40,139 nucleotides of DNA from Desulfarculales bacterium UBA696. GTDB lineage: Bacteria > Desulfobacterota > Syntrophobacteria > Syntrophobacterales > Syntrophobacteraceae. The notes beneath the pieces are model-generated. The model saw only the letters and a list, made by a program, of their open reading frames with translations. It searched no databases and had not been told where the DNA came from. Where the stretch lies: assembly GCA_002298995.1 (NCBI GenBank), contig DBMO01000011.1:1289-41427 (forward strand), written 5' to 3'. The position numbers and the translations under genes are program-made. Of this stretch, positions 22,841-31,454 are shown in pieces (position 1 is the stretch's first letter; each line of letters begins with the position of its first letter).

Positions 22841-22865
22841 GGCAGGCTGGAAAGCCTGCCCCACA
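22841..22865 (+). repeat. Dispersed GGCAGGCT palindrome
   Basis: GGCAGGCT-GGAA-AGCCTGCC then CCACA, an 8-bp perfect hairpin. It is nearly identical to 6762-6786 and lies between the SPASM gene and the GH42-like gene. A longer reading of the GH42-like gene would translate through it. Confidence 0.7.
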
Positions 22866-22904
22866 TATGTTTTGCCCTAAACCGTTAATTTATCCGGGCT
22901 CCGA

Positions 22905-23975
22905 TCAGGTCCCGCTCCGCACCGGGTTCGTTCTGCTCATAAAACAGCACCCCGCGCAGCCGGGAAAGAGCCTCGCTTTGGAAAGCACCCGGCGGAAGTT
23001 CCGAAAAGTGGCGCCGTTCCAAATCTTTGCCAGACTCTGTTCGCGCACGTTGCCCATCGAAATCATGTAGCAGGGATAAACGTCTCCGTAAGGGGATATG
23101 ATAATGTTTTTCCAGGGGAAGCTGCAACTGTATCCGGATAGATCCATCCTGTTTGCATAATAAGCCGCAAAGGTATCGGGGGCGGACTCGGGTTTGAGGC
23201 GCATGGTAACTTTTAGCTGCGCGGCGCGATCGAAAACTTCCCGGATCGCTTTGGCAAGGTCCCGAGGAACGGGCGGCACGGGGGCCGGGGCCGTGTATAG
23301 GATGCTCTGGTCCGGTGCGCTCGTAAAGCGGTACGCCTGCATGTCCATCATTTGAACTTCAACCGTCCGTACGCCAATTTCCGGCGCCACCTCGACCAGT
23401 TCCTTCAGGGAATCGACATTATCCCCCATTATGACGGTATTTATGGATATTTCGGGGTACGGCCGCTCAAGAGAACGCTTCCAGGAATCGAGCAGCCGAA
23501 TCGCCTCGATTGCCTTGCGAAATGTGCCCGGTACGCCCCTAATGGAATCGTGTGCCGCCTCGGTGCCGTCTATCGAAAACAAAATGCCGCGGATGCCAAG
23601 GCGGACGATCTCCTTGGCCCTGTTGCTGTCTATGAGCGCTCCATTTGTGGTAAACCCCACCGGATTTCGCCGCGCTGTTGAAGCAAGAATTTCCATAATT
23701 TCGGGGTGCAGGAAAATCTCTCCCCCGCAAAGCCCGATGCGCGTAAGTCCGGGCAGTGTCTGCCGCACCACGGAGGCCACCTCCGATGCAGTTAGTTCCT
23801 GAAGGCCCGAGCCGCGCATTTTCCGGAATTCGCCTCTTTGCAGGCAATGGCGGCAATTCAGATTGCACCTGTAGCAAAGGGTGAAATTTACCCTTACTGG
23901 GGGGAAGGCGGCCCCAACTCCAATCTTGAACGGCAATTCGATAAACCCCTTCAAGGGTTTTTCGATTATTCCCAT
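22905..23975 (-). CDS. Radical SAM/SPASM-domain protein
   Basis: 356 residues. The radical SAM cluster motif is C37-x3-C41-x2-C44 (CYRCNLNCRHC). SAM-binding elements GLCGGEIFLHPEI and FTTNGALI follow, then GILFSIDGTEAAHDSIRG. A SPASM region ends the protein (CSFPWKNIIISPYGDVYPCYMISMGNVREQSLAKIW... CAGCC), which binds an extra Fe-S cluster and is typical of peptide-modifying enzymes and related radical SAM proteins. No precursor peptide gene is seen nearby, so the substrate is open; the surface-glycan context could point to a sugar or lipid substrate instead. AAGGAAG lies 6 nt before the ATG. It is 69 nt downstream of the SGNH gene on the same strand. Confidence 0.88.
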   Translation of the reverse strand: MGIIEKPLKGFIELPFKIGVGAAFPPVRVNFTLCYRCNLNCRHCLQRGEFRKMRGSGLQELTASEVASVVRQTLPGLTRIGLCGGEIFLHPEIMEILASTARRNPVGFTTNGALIDSNRAKEIVRLGIRGILFSIDGTEAAHDSIRGVPGTFRKAIEAIRLLDSWKRSLERPYPEISINTVIMGDNVDSLKELVEVAPEIGVRTVEVQMMDMQAYRFTSAPDQSILYTAPAPVPPVPRDLAKAIREVFDRAAQLKVTMRLKPESAPDTFAAYYANRMDLSGYSCSFPWKNIIISPYGDVYPCYMISMGNVREQSLAKIWNGATFRNFRRVLSKARLFPGCAGCCFMSRTNPVRSGT

Positions 23976-24044
23976 TCCCGCTTCCTTTTTCCTTAATCCG
24001 AATTAAAGACAGCCCCCGGTAAGCGGCTAACCACACTTCTGAAT

Positions 24045-25028
24045 TTACGAGCCGAATTTTATCTTTATGTACCAGCCGGCCCTTTCGGCTATCTGCTTGT
24101 GGACCGCTGCCGAGGGATGCGCATCATACTTGTCGGCCCTGTAATCTTCGAATTTGTACTCAGCCCAGAGGGTCGAGAGGTCCAGGAAGTTGAAACCGTC
24201 ACTGCCCAGTTTTTCGGCTATTTTGGAGGATGCCTCCGAGCCATAGGAGGGCAAAAGGATGAAGAAATACGGGATGCCTTTTTCCGAAGCAATCTTTCTG
24301 AATTCCTGCAGGTAGGGATAGGACTTCGAAACAAGGGCTTCGTCATAGCTGTTGCTTTCTTTCTGTTTCGGCGCAAAAAAAGCGTCCCTTATGAGGTAGG
24401 TGAGGTGAAAATGCCTCAGGAAACGTTTCAAGGCCGGAAACCTGCCCGAGTCCACCGCCAGCTTGCGGTCGTTGGTGTATCCGTATTCATCGACGCTTAC
24501 CATCCGGCCGGGATCGAAATCGTCGAGTATGAACGCGCATACCACGATGTCAGGCTTTATATCGAGCATCCTGCACTTCAGGGTGGCGGTCATTTCCGCC
24601 AGGGAGTAGGCCGACACCCCGAAATTGTAGACCTCATAATTGGTTTTCCCCTCGCTTACTGAATTCAGGAAGCCTTCCAGCACGTTGGGGTAGACGTCGG
24701 CGGTGTGGCGAATCCCGTGCCCAAACGTTACCGAATCGCCTGCAATAGCAATCCTGACGGTATTTGGCGGCTTTTCTCCGATAATTCTCCCCGGGACCAG
24801 GGACCTCAATCCCAGTGAATCCGTATTGATGAGGGTATTGGCCCTTGCAAGGGCGTTTTGCAAATTGGGCTTGTGCACGACCAGGGGCGTATCGCACTTG
24901 TCATACGATGCGTAAATGGGGTCATACATGTACCTGTCGGAATAGCCCCAGATCCTCACCATTCCTTCGAGGAGCGCAAGCGTCAGTAAGATTGTCACCA
25001 GTCCGTACAAGAGGCTTTTGTAAGACAT
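24045..25028 (-). CDS. SGNH/GDSL-type hydrolase, membrane-anchored
   Basis: 327 residues. A single N-terminal membrane segment (LLYGLVTILLTLALLEGMVRI) anchors it, with the rest probably periplasmic. SGNH blocks are visible: IAGDSVTFGHG (catalytic Ser), YNFGVSAYS and KYDAHPSAAVH (Asp and His). It should cleave or transfer an acyl ester, possibly an O-acetyl group on a polysaccharide. It follows the carbamoyltransferase-SxtJ-DUF5989 genes, an order I recall from many exopolysaccharide clusters. The ATG at 25028 is chosen; a GTG three codons upstream is possible. Confidence 0.87.
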   Translation of the reverse strand: MSYKSLLYGLVTILLTLALLEGMVRIWGYSDRYMYDPIYASYDKCDTPLVVHKPNLQNALARANTLINTDSLGLRSLVPGRIIGEKPPNTVRIAIAGDSVTFGHGIRHTADVYPNVLEGFLNSVSEGKTNYEVYNFGVSAYSLAEMTATLKCRMLDIKPDIVVCAFILDDFDPGRMVSVDEYGYTNDRKLAVDSGRFPALKRFLRHFHLTYLIRDAFFAPKQKESNSYDEALVSKSYPYLQEFRKIASEKGIPYFFILLPSYGSEASSKIAEKLGSDGFNFLDLSTLWAEYKFEDYRADKYDAHPSAAVHKQIAERAGWYIKIKFGS

Positions 25029-25062
25029 CGGAATCACCCGCCGGGTTGCCCCGCCCTAAAGA

Positions 25063-25221
25063 TCAAAAAAGAGCATAGATGAATGGCGCGATGGCGCTGC
25101 CCTCGGTCATTACGATCAACATTCCCAAAACAATCAAGCAGAAGGCAATGGGAAGAATCCACCATTTCTTCCTGGCTTTCAAAAATCCTATGTATTCCAC
25201 CAAAATATGTGCTTTAGACAT
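25063..25221 (-). CDS. DUF5989-family small membrane protein
   Basis: 52 residues, easily missed by length cut-offs: MSKAHILVEYIGFLKARKKW, then WILPIAFCLIVLGMLIVMTEGSAIAPFIYALF. The family pattern is a basic FLKxRKKWW followed by one hydrophobic helix and a conserved GSA-APFIY-LF end. Such proteins occur beside SxtJ and carbamoyltransferase genes. The function is unknown; a membrane adaptor for the carbamoylation step is one idea. GGAG lies 8 nt before the ATG. The spacing is 12 nt to SxtJ upstream and 34 nt to the SGNH gene downstream. Confidence 0.88.
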   Translation of the reverse strand: MSKAHILVEYIGFLKARKKWWILPIAFCLIVLGMLIVMTEGSAIAPFIYALF

Positions 25222-25233
25222 CGATTAGCTCCA

Positions 25234-25662
25234 CTAGAACATCTTTTCGTAGTCTATCTTCGTATCCGTACGCTTTACCCAGCGGGATTGTTCACCGGAC
25301 GAGCGGCGTATGTCAAGGAAATCCTCCCCGGCCAGCCGCGCTATCCAGCCGATTGGCATCAGTACAAGGAAGAAAATGAGGGTTAGAAGCACCCGTGACA
25401 TAACCCATCCGAGTGCGAAAGCAAGACCCATCCAGGCCCGGTAACTGCCGCGAAGCCACTGGGGAACTGATGCGCCGGTCGCTATCAGGAAGGCGGCAAC
25501 ACACCCCACCGCCACGGCCGGGAGCGGCAGTTGTTTTCTATAGAAGAGCCAAAAGGCGATCACCAGGAAAATGGTGCCGGTTACCACCCCGAAGATGCGC
25601 AGCTTCGCTGGGGAGACGTCAAGCCGGGCCAGTTCGTACCGAACGTCGCTAATCCAGCTCAT
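25234..25662 (-). CDS. SxtJ-family membrane protein
   Basis: 142 residues. An N-terminal cytoplasmic part (MSWISDVRYELARLDVSPAKLRIFG) is followed by about four membrane segments (VVTGTIFLVIAFWLFY; AVAVGCVAAFLIATGA; MGLAFALGWVMSRVLL; LIFFLVLMPIGWIARL). The tail ends KIDYEKMF, close to the YEKQF-type ending common in the family. SxtJ proteins accompany carbamoyltransferases, including in the saxitoxin cluster, but their role is unknown. The start at 25662 has GGAGG 8 nt upstream and overlaps the carbamoyltransferase stop by 14 nt, so translation is coupled. A longer frame to 25731 would begin inside that gene and is not preferred. Confidence 0.88.
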   Translation of the reverse strand: MSWISDVRYELARLDVSPAKLRIFGVVTGTIFLVIAFWLFYRKQLPLPAVAVGCVAAFLIATGASVPQWLRGSYRAWMGLAFALGWVMSRVLLTLIFFLVLMPIGWIARLAGEDFLDIRRSSGEQSRWVKRTDTKIDYEKMF

Positions 25663-27466
25663 AGGTTTTCCTCCAGTCCACCTCGTCACGGAATTCCGGC
25701 TGCTCTTCCTTGTGGAGGACGAAGTTTCCAAGAACGAGCACGTCCATCTCGGTTCTCATAAAGCACTTATAGGCGTCGCGGGGTGATTCGACTATCGGCT
25801 CGCCGCGCACGTTAAACGAGGTATTTACCAGGACCGGGCACCCGGTTCGGGCACGGAATCTTTCCAAGAGCGCGTGATAGCGGGGATTATCCAGGGGATT
25901 GACCGTCTGGAGCCGTGCCGAGTAATCGACGTGGGTAACCGCGGGGACCTCGGATCTGACAACATTTAGCTTCTCGATCCCCCAGAGCTTTTTCTCATCC
26001 TCGCTCATCTCGCGACGCTTTTCCTTCTTTACGTCGGCGACTAGCAGCATGTAGGGGCTCTCGCGGTCGATGTCGAACCACTCGGATGCCCGTTCAGCCT
26101 GCACCGACGGGGCAAACGGCCGGAAACTTTCCCGGAATTTTATCTTGAGGTTCATCTTCTTCTGCATCTCGGACGAGCGAGCATCGCCTATGATGCTGCG
26201 GTTTCCGAGCGCCCGGGGGCCGAACTCCATCCTGCCCTGGAACCAGCCGACGACAAGGCCCCCGGCAAGCAGTTCGGATACGGTTTCAAGGAGGTCCTCA
26301 TCGGAGAGGCGCCGCACCGGGGAGCCGGTCTCCCGCAAAAAAGCCTCGATCTGGCGGTCGCCATACTCCGGCCCAAGATAGGAACCTTGCTGAATGTCCC
26401 GGCCCTTCTTTTCGGGAATGGGACAGTCAAGGTAGTGGCAATGTGCGATGTAGGCGGCCCCAAGTGCCCCACCGGCATCTCCCGCGGCGGGCTGAATCCA
26501 CAGGTCGTCGAACAACCCCTCGCGCAGAAGTTTGCCGTTAGCGACGCAGTTGAGCGCAACGCCCCCCGCGAGGCAAAGATACCTCTCGCCGGTTTCCTTT
26601 TTGACCGTGCGGGCCATACGCAGCACGATCTCCTCGGTAACGTCCTGAACCGAGCGGGCAAGGTCCATTTCCCGCTGGGTGAGCATGGATTCGGGCTTTC
26701 GCGCCGGTCCGTCGAACAGGCGCTCGAAAGCGCGACCCGTCATCGTGAGGCCGGTCGCGTACGTGAAGTAATCCATGTTCATGCTGAAGGAGCCGTCCTC
26801 TTTGAGGTCTATCAGCTCTTCCATTATCTGCCGAACGTATTTGGGCTCCCCGTAGGGGGCCAACCCCATCAGCTTGTATTCCCCCGAGTTTACCTTGAAG
26901 CCCGTGAAATAGGTGAAGGCGGAATACAAAAGGCCGAGTGAGTGGGGAAATCTAAGCTCCGCCATTATTTCCACCCTGCCATCCCTGCCGACGCCATAGG
27001 AAGAGGTGGCCCATTCGCCAACACCGTCTATTGTCAGAAAGGCGGCCCTGTTGAAGGGCGACGGGAAAAAAGCGGAAGCCGCGTGCGACTCGTGATGTTC
27101 AGGGAAGAGGATTTTGCCGTCGAAATCTATCTTTTTGTGTATCAGGTCCGGAATCCAGAGCTTTTGCCTGAGCCAGGCGGGAATTGCCATCACAAACGAG
27201 TTCAGACCCCTTCCGGGGAAAGCGAGGTAGGTCTCGAGGATCCGGGTAAATTTTATCAGCGGCTTATCATAGAAGGCAACGCAGTCGAGCCCGTTCGCGC
27301 CGATTCCGGCCCTATCGAGGCAATATCGCACAGCATTTTCGGGAAAGTCCGCATCGTGTTTCTTGCGGGTAAAGCGCTCCTCCTGCGCGGCCGCCAAAAT
27401 TCGGCCGTCTTTGAGAAGCGCCGCCGCCGAGTCGTGATAAAACGCGGAAATCCCAAGCACGTACAT
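25649..27466 (-). CDS. NodU/CmcH-family carbamoyltransferase
   Basis: 605 residues. The N-terminal actin-like domain begins MYVLGISAFYHDSAAALLKDGRILAAAQEERFTRKKHD. The metal and carbamoyl-adenylate site shows EHHESHAASAFF (about 122-133) and IDGVGEWATSS. The C-terminal domain has GWFQGRMEFGPRALGNRSII and TSFNVRGEPIVESPRDA. These enzymes make carbamoyl-AMP from carbamoyl phosphate and ATP and move the carbamoyl group to a hydroxyl, for example on Nod factors or antibiotics; here a sugar of the surface polymer is the likely acceptor. An in-frame TTG exists at 27481, but the ATG at 27466 fits the family start. It lies 11 nt after the polymerase gene and overlaps sxtJ. Confidence 0.95.
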   Translation of the reverse strand: MYVLGISAFYHDSAAALLKDGRILAAAQEERFTRKKHDADFPENAVRYCLDRAGIGANGLDCVAFYDKPLIKFTRILETYLAFPGRGLNSFVMAIPAWLRQKLWIPDLIHKKIDFDGKILFPEHHESHAASAFFPSPFNRAAFLTIDGVGEWATSSYGVGRDGRVEIMAELRFPHSLGLLYSAFTYFTGFKVNSGEYKLMGLAPYGEPKYVRQIMEELIDLKEDGSFSMNMDYFTYATGLTMTGRAFERLFDGPARKPESMLTQREMDLARSVQDVTEEIVLRMARTVKKETGERYLCLAGGVALNCVANGKLLREGLFDDLWIQPAAGDAGGALGAAYIAHCHYLDCPIPEKKGRDIQQGSYLGPEYGDRQIEAFLRETGSPVRRLSDEDLLETVSELLAGGLVVGWFQGRMEFGPRALGNRSIIGDARSSEMQKKMNLKIKFRESFRPFAPSVQAERASEWFDIDRESPYMLLVADVKKEKRREMSEDEKKLWGIEKLNVVRSEVPAVTHVDYSARLQTVNPLDNPRYHALLERFRARTGCPVLVNTSFNVRGEPIVESPRDAYKCFMRTEMDVLVLGNFVLHKEEQPEFRDEVDWRKTYELD

Positions 27467-27477
27467 GGCCGTTCCAG

Positions 27478-28998
27478 TCAATTCAGTTCAAATGCCACAG
27501 TCCGTTTAGAAGGGGCCTCGTCGCCAAGCCTCAACGATGCAAGGAAAAGAGCACCAAAAAACCACAAATGCGGATACCAGATGTAGCAGTCAAAAGAGTA
27601 TTCGAAAACAGATATCAACAGGCAGCACAAAATACCAAACCGCAGCAGCCAAACCGGGTCCTCGATCCGCGGCCGGGCCAGGACCTTGGACCAGGCAAGT
27701 CTCCCAAGCAGGATGAGCATTCCCGCGGCGAAGATTACCCCGAGCATGCCGTAATCAGCCGCATAGGACAGGAACAGGTTGTGGCCGTGAACGCCCTGAA
27801 ACTCATAAATAAAGAGACTGTCCGGTCCTCCCCCCAGCCCGTAAGATTTGAGGAACATATCGATTGCTTCTCCCATGAGCTTGAACCGGTTGCCCATCGT
27901 GCCCGGTTTAAAGGCGCTCTGGTTGGCAAGGTTTCCGACCGAGGTCGCCAGGCCGACCTGTGTCATCCAATGAGGTTTGACCAAATTGGACAGGAAATTA
28001 CCCACCGCCCAGAGCCCGAGGATGCCGCCGACGGCTGGCAGGGTGAGTTCTCTCCATTGGGGAACCAGTAACAGCAGGAAAACAATACTTAATAAGAATC
28101 CCAGAAGCGATGCTTTTGGGATGATCAGCATCTGGGTCATGGCGTAGAGCAGTATCAATAAAGCGAGGAGCGCTCTGAACCAGGTAATCTTGAAATGCCT
28201 GATAAGAAACACCGCCAGGACTGTCGCACAGGTAAGAAAGATGCCCAATTCATGCCTGCTGCTAATTCCCGACGAAAAAGCCATTCCGACCATCCTCGGG
28301 TCGAAGTTACCGCTGACATTTAAAAAATTTGCCAGGAACTTTATCGCGAAAGGTCCGGGGCTTAAAAGCCTGTAAGACAGGTCCAGGCCGTAGTGATTCG
28401 AGTAGACGGCAATCACGGAGAGAATAGCGGCAAAGAGGCAGAAAAAGATTATCAGTCTGATAAATTTTTCAAACCTGTCCAGGTATACGATCAGAAAGGC
28501 TGACAGAATAAAATCCGCCATCAGCCTCCACCAGGTCACGATTGCCTCTTTTGAAATACCCGAGAGGAAAAAACACAGCATCGACCAGGCGATAAATGCG
28601 GCCGAAAAGAAGTAGATCCATGGGAATTCGGAATCTGCCGCCCGCGGGGGATTAAGCGCGGAAACGGGTTTTTCGGAGAGCACCTTGGCCAGCAAAACCG
28701 GGAGTATTATGAACGCCAGCAATTCGAACGGGTAGATCCTGTGTACTCGCCACCCGGCTGAAAACTCCATATAGATGCTCTGGACTGGAAACAGAAAAAG
28801 CCAGGCATAGATGCCGGCCGTCGGGAAAAAATAGAAGGTGACGAGTAAAGTCAGCGGGATAGCAACGGCAATCGGCAGTACGGGGTGAGCATACGACATC
28901 AGCAGGAGCGATGTAGTGGCGAGCATGGCAAGCAAAATTGCCGCCGTGGTTCCAGATGCCCGGGTTCTGGGGATGCCGCTGTATGCTCTTTCCAGCAT
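27478..28998 (-). CDS. O-antigen polymerase/ligase (Wzy/WaaL-type) membrane protein
   Basis: 506 residues with about twelve hydrophobic segments spread across the length (for example TTAAILLAMLATTSLLLM, FLIRHFKITWFRALLALLILLYAM, LLGFLLSIVFLLLLV). The Wzy_C-type signature is in the C-terminal half: QGVHGHNLFLSYAADYGMLGVIFAAGMLILLG. These proteins polymerise or ligate undecaprenyl-linked oligosaccharides at the periplasmic face. Polymerase and ligase cannot be told apart by eye. It sits between a Wzz-like regulator (11 nt upstream) and a carbamoyltransferase (11 nt downstream), a tight group arguing for a polymerase. AAGGG about 10 nt upstream supports the ATG at 28998. Confidence 0.9.
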   Translation of the reverse strand: MLERAYSGIPRTRASGTTAAILLAMLATTSLLLMSYAHPVLPIAVAIPLTLLVTFYFFPTAGIYAWLFLFPVQSIYMEFSAGWRVHRIYPFELLAFIILPVLLAKVLSEKPVSALNPPRAADSEFPWIYFFSAAFIAWSMLCFFLSGISKEAIVTWWRLMADFILSAFLIVYLDRFEKFIRLIIFFCLFAAILSVIAVYSNHYGLDLSYRLLSPGPFAIKFLANFLNVSGNFDPRMVGMAFSSGISSRHELGIFLTCATVLAVFLIRHFKITWFRALLALLILLYAMTQMLIIPKASLLGFLLSIVFLLLLVPQWRELTLPAVGGILGLWAVGNFLSNLVKPHWMTQVGLATSVGNLANQSAFKPGTMGNRFKLMGEAIDMFLKSYGLGGGPDSLFIYEFQGVHGHNLFLSYAADYGMLGVIFAAGMLILLGRLAWSKVLARPRIEDPVWLLRFGILCCLLISVFEYSFDCYIWYPHLWFFGALFLASLRLGDEAPSKRTVAFELN

Positions 28999-29009
28999 GG
29001 GACAGTCCC

Positions 29010-31157
29010 TTAAAGTTTCGATCTGAACTGCTGGAGTAGGTCGCGAATTGCCCGGTAAATATCTGCCGGGGAGAAAAGGTCAACAACCCTCGGAGTTTTG
29101 TTTATAACAAGCCACTTTAATGAAGCGCCGCCGTTGTTGAACCTGTACATCGAGGTTGCTTCATCGATATCCAGAACGGAATGGGCGCCGGATTCGGCAA
29201 CAATGATTACGTCGTGGGCAGGAATGGTATCGGCTGAAACGGCATAATCACGCAGAAAAGGGGGTTCGATGTATATAACGCGCTGATAGAGCGCGGCAAG
29301 CCTCGATATGAGCTCGTTGAGGTTCGAAGATCCATTGGCCGCCCCTCTCTTCAGGCCGTTTCTGCCCGGAGGGAGCACCTCGATGCCCGATTCGGTTCTA
29401 ATGACCGCTTGTTCCAGTCCTATATGTCCGGCCAGCACGTCCAGCCATCCCGGCCGGTCCGAAGCGCCCAGGGTTTTCGAGACCGATTTCCCGGAAAGAT
29501 CCCCATCCACCAGCACGCACCGCATGTTCATTTGATTGAAATACCAGGCAAGCGCAAGTGCAACTGTCGCCTTTCCCTCGCCGGCAAATTCACTCACAAT
29601 CCTCACAAGGGGCGCATCCTTTTCCGATGCGCACAGGTCCTGGATCCTGCTGCATACGAATGCTTCCCGCTCTCCATCCGGGATGGTATTTGGCTCGATG
29701 GTCGGCACTTCGGCACAACCTATCCCCTTTTTCCCGCAATCGAGCTGCCATCCGAAGTAGAGCAGGTTCGCCTTGAGTTCCCTGCCGACTAAAAAGAAAA
29801 AAATTACGAAAACACTGATCAGTGCGCTGAAAAGAACTATCTTCTTTCGTTTCGGGAAGTACCTGTATTCGCCCAGGTTGTCGGGATTTATCTGTGGCGC
29901 CGAAACTATTCTGAATACAGGCACCCGTTTTTGCAGAATGCCCTCAAACTTGTACCGGTCTTTCAGGACCTGCTGAACAGTGGCCGAAAGCGCATCCCTT
30001 TGAATGGTAAGATTTTGCAGCAGGGTGCTCGTCGTCGCAAGGTCGATCTGCCTTTTTTCGTATGCCTCGATGAGGTCTTTGTAGAACTGTACCTGGATGT
30101 CGCGGCTCGCGTTATCGACAGCCATGTTGATGATCGATTGGGTTGTTGCATCGAGAAGCGGGTGTTCCCTTTGTGACTCCTGTCCAAACCTTTGGAGGGA
30201 CTCTTTCTTGAGTGCCGCCTTTGCGCTTTCGAGCTTCTTCTGGGCCTGTTTGAATTCAGGGTGTTCCGGCTGGTACTCCACGCCGGCCGCTACAAGCGAG
30301 CCGACCATCGCCCTCATTTCAGTCTTGATGGTATCGATATTGGGGTTCAACGAGATTGATTTCTCCACTCTTTTGAGCTTTGCGAAGTTCTCCTCGCTCT
30401 TTCTCAGTTCGGCGACCTCGGTTTGAAACCGCGCCGACTTGAGCTGCTGCTCGTCCAACAGTGTCTTTACCGCCCCTATTCTCGACGAAACTATCTTTAT
30501 TTCCTCGGTTGGCTCCACCGATTTGAACCTGGCCCTTATTGCCGCAAATTCCTGGTCGAGGGCCACTATCCTGTCCATGGCGTCTGTGTACTGGAGCTTT
30601 GTCCTCTCAAGAAGCTGCGAGACTACACCAACATATTGATTCGCATTGTCTTCGAGGAAAGCCTCGGCGTATTCGCGGGAAAGACGCACCGCCGTATCGG
30701 GATCTTTTGACATGCCGGCGACGGCAAAAGTCTGGGTATCCGTTATCCAGTCTACCAGTACCCCCGATCCATTGTTGTTGAAAACCAGGCGGGGCAGGTC
30801 GGGATGAATGAAGTACTCCGGGTGTAATGGATTACCGAACCGGTCCGTCAGCTTTGTCTTTTCGATTACCTTCCTGGCAATCTGGGGCAGCTGCATCAAC
30901 TGGACGCTGTGAGACGCGAAGAATTCGTAGCGTATGTAGTCGATGTTTGCAATGGCAGGCAGGCCGGTTCCCGTGGTGCCCACTATTTTGGCAAGCTCCG
31001 AGTCTATTGCCAGTATAGTGGTCGCGGAATATATGGGTGAGAACAGGAGCGTCAACAATGCCGCAATGCATGCCACCACGAACGTAAGGAGGACTACAAC
31101 AGGCATTTTCATACGGAGAATGGTAAGCAGCCAGCTCCTGTCTCTTGCAGGATTCAC
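29010..31157 (-). CDS. Wzz/BY-kinase-like polysaccharide co-polymerase with degenerate ATPase
   Basis: 715 residues. It has a Wzz-type N-terminus with a first membrane segment (about 20-42), a long periplasmic helical region with coiled-coil character (about 170-400), a proline-poor second membrane segment (about 440-462) and a cytoplasmic ATPase-like domain. In the ATPase, the Walker A reads SEFAGEGKATV (GEGK at 526-529) with Ala where Ser/Thr is expected. Walker A' is VLVDGDL (D551, D553). The Walker B region is VIYIEPPFL, with Glu631 replacing the usual Asp. There is no C-terminal Tyr cluster. So it probably regulates chain length without normal tyrosine kinase activity. The start is GTG at 31157 with AAGGA about 11 nt upstream. 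It heads the polymer-assembly genes. Confidence 0.88.
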   Translation of the reverse strand: MNPARDRSWLLTILRMKMPVVVLLTFVVACIAALLTLLFSPIYSATTILAIDSELAKIVGTTGTGLPAIANIDYIRYEFFASHSVQLMQLPQIARKVIEKTKLTDRFGNPLHPEYFIHPDLPRLVFNNNGSGVLVDWITDTQTFAVAGMSKDPDTAVRLSREYAEAFLEDNANQYVGVVSQLLERTKLQYTDAMDRIVALDQEFAAIRARFKSVEPTEEIKIVSSRIGAVKTLLDEQQLKSARFQTEVAELRKSEENFAKLKRVEKSISLNPNIDTIKTEMRAMVGSLVAAGVEYQPEHPEFKQAQKKLESAKAALKKESLQRFGQESQREHPLLDATTQSIINMAVDNASRDIQVQFYKDLIEAYEKRQIDLATTSTLLQNLTIQRDALSATVQQVLKDRYKFEGILQKRVPVFRIVSAPQINPDNLGEYRYFPKRKKIVLFSALISVFVIFFFLVGRELKANLLYFGWQLDCGKKGIGCAEVPTIEPNTIPDGEREAFVCSRIQDLCASEKDAPLVRIVSEFAGEGKATVALALAWYFNQMNMRCVLVDGDLSGKSVSKTLGASDRPGWLDVLAGHIGLEQAVIRTESGIEVLPPGRNGLKRGAANGSSNLNELISRLAALYQRVIYIEPPFLRDYAVSADTIPAHDVIIVAESGAHSVLDIDEATSMYRFNNGGASLKWLVINKTPRVVDLFSPADIYRAIRDLLQQFRSKL

Positions 31158-31356
31158 TTTTTAGGGTCCTTCTGTACAGGAAGAGCGCGAGTAAATGGAA
31201 TATTGTCGGGCAGGCCAAAGGCCTGCTCGATCGAACTTCAGCCCTGCCTCGAAAAAAGCCTAAAAGATTGAGGGACCTATCGGATTTCGGAGCGCGAACA
31301 GTAACATCCCCCCGGTTAAAAGGCAACATAAGCCTTTAGCCGGGCCGTTCCTATCG

Positions 31357-31384
31357 AAAGTCTCCAGGCTATTGCCCAAATCAG
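31357..31384 (+). repeat. GGTCTCC-type repeat, diverged
   Basis: Reads AAGTCTCCAGG-CTATTGCCCAAATCAGA, related to 1253-1290 and to the copy at the right end of the window. Confidence 0.45.
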
Positions 31385-31419
31385 ACGCGTGGATCACATC
31401 AGCGGCAAGTATCGAAAGT

Positions 31420-31454
31420 CGTCATTCCCGCGGCGCTTCCGGGCGGGAATGACG
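31420..31454. repeat. CGTCATTCCCGC inverted repeat
   Basis: Perfect 12-bp arms CGTCATTCCCGC (31420-31431) and GCGGGAATGACG (31443-31454) around an 11-base loop. This type of palindrome is widespread in bacterial intergenic regions. Confidence 0.7.
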
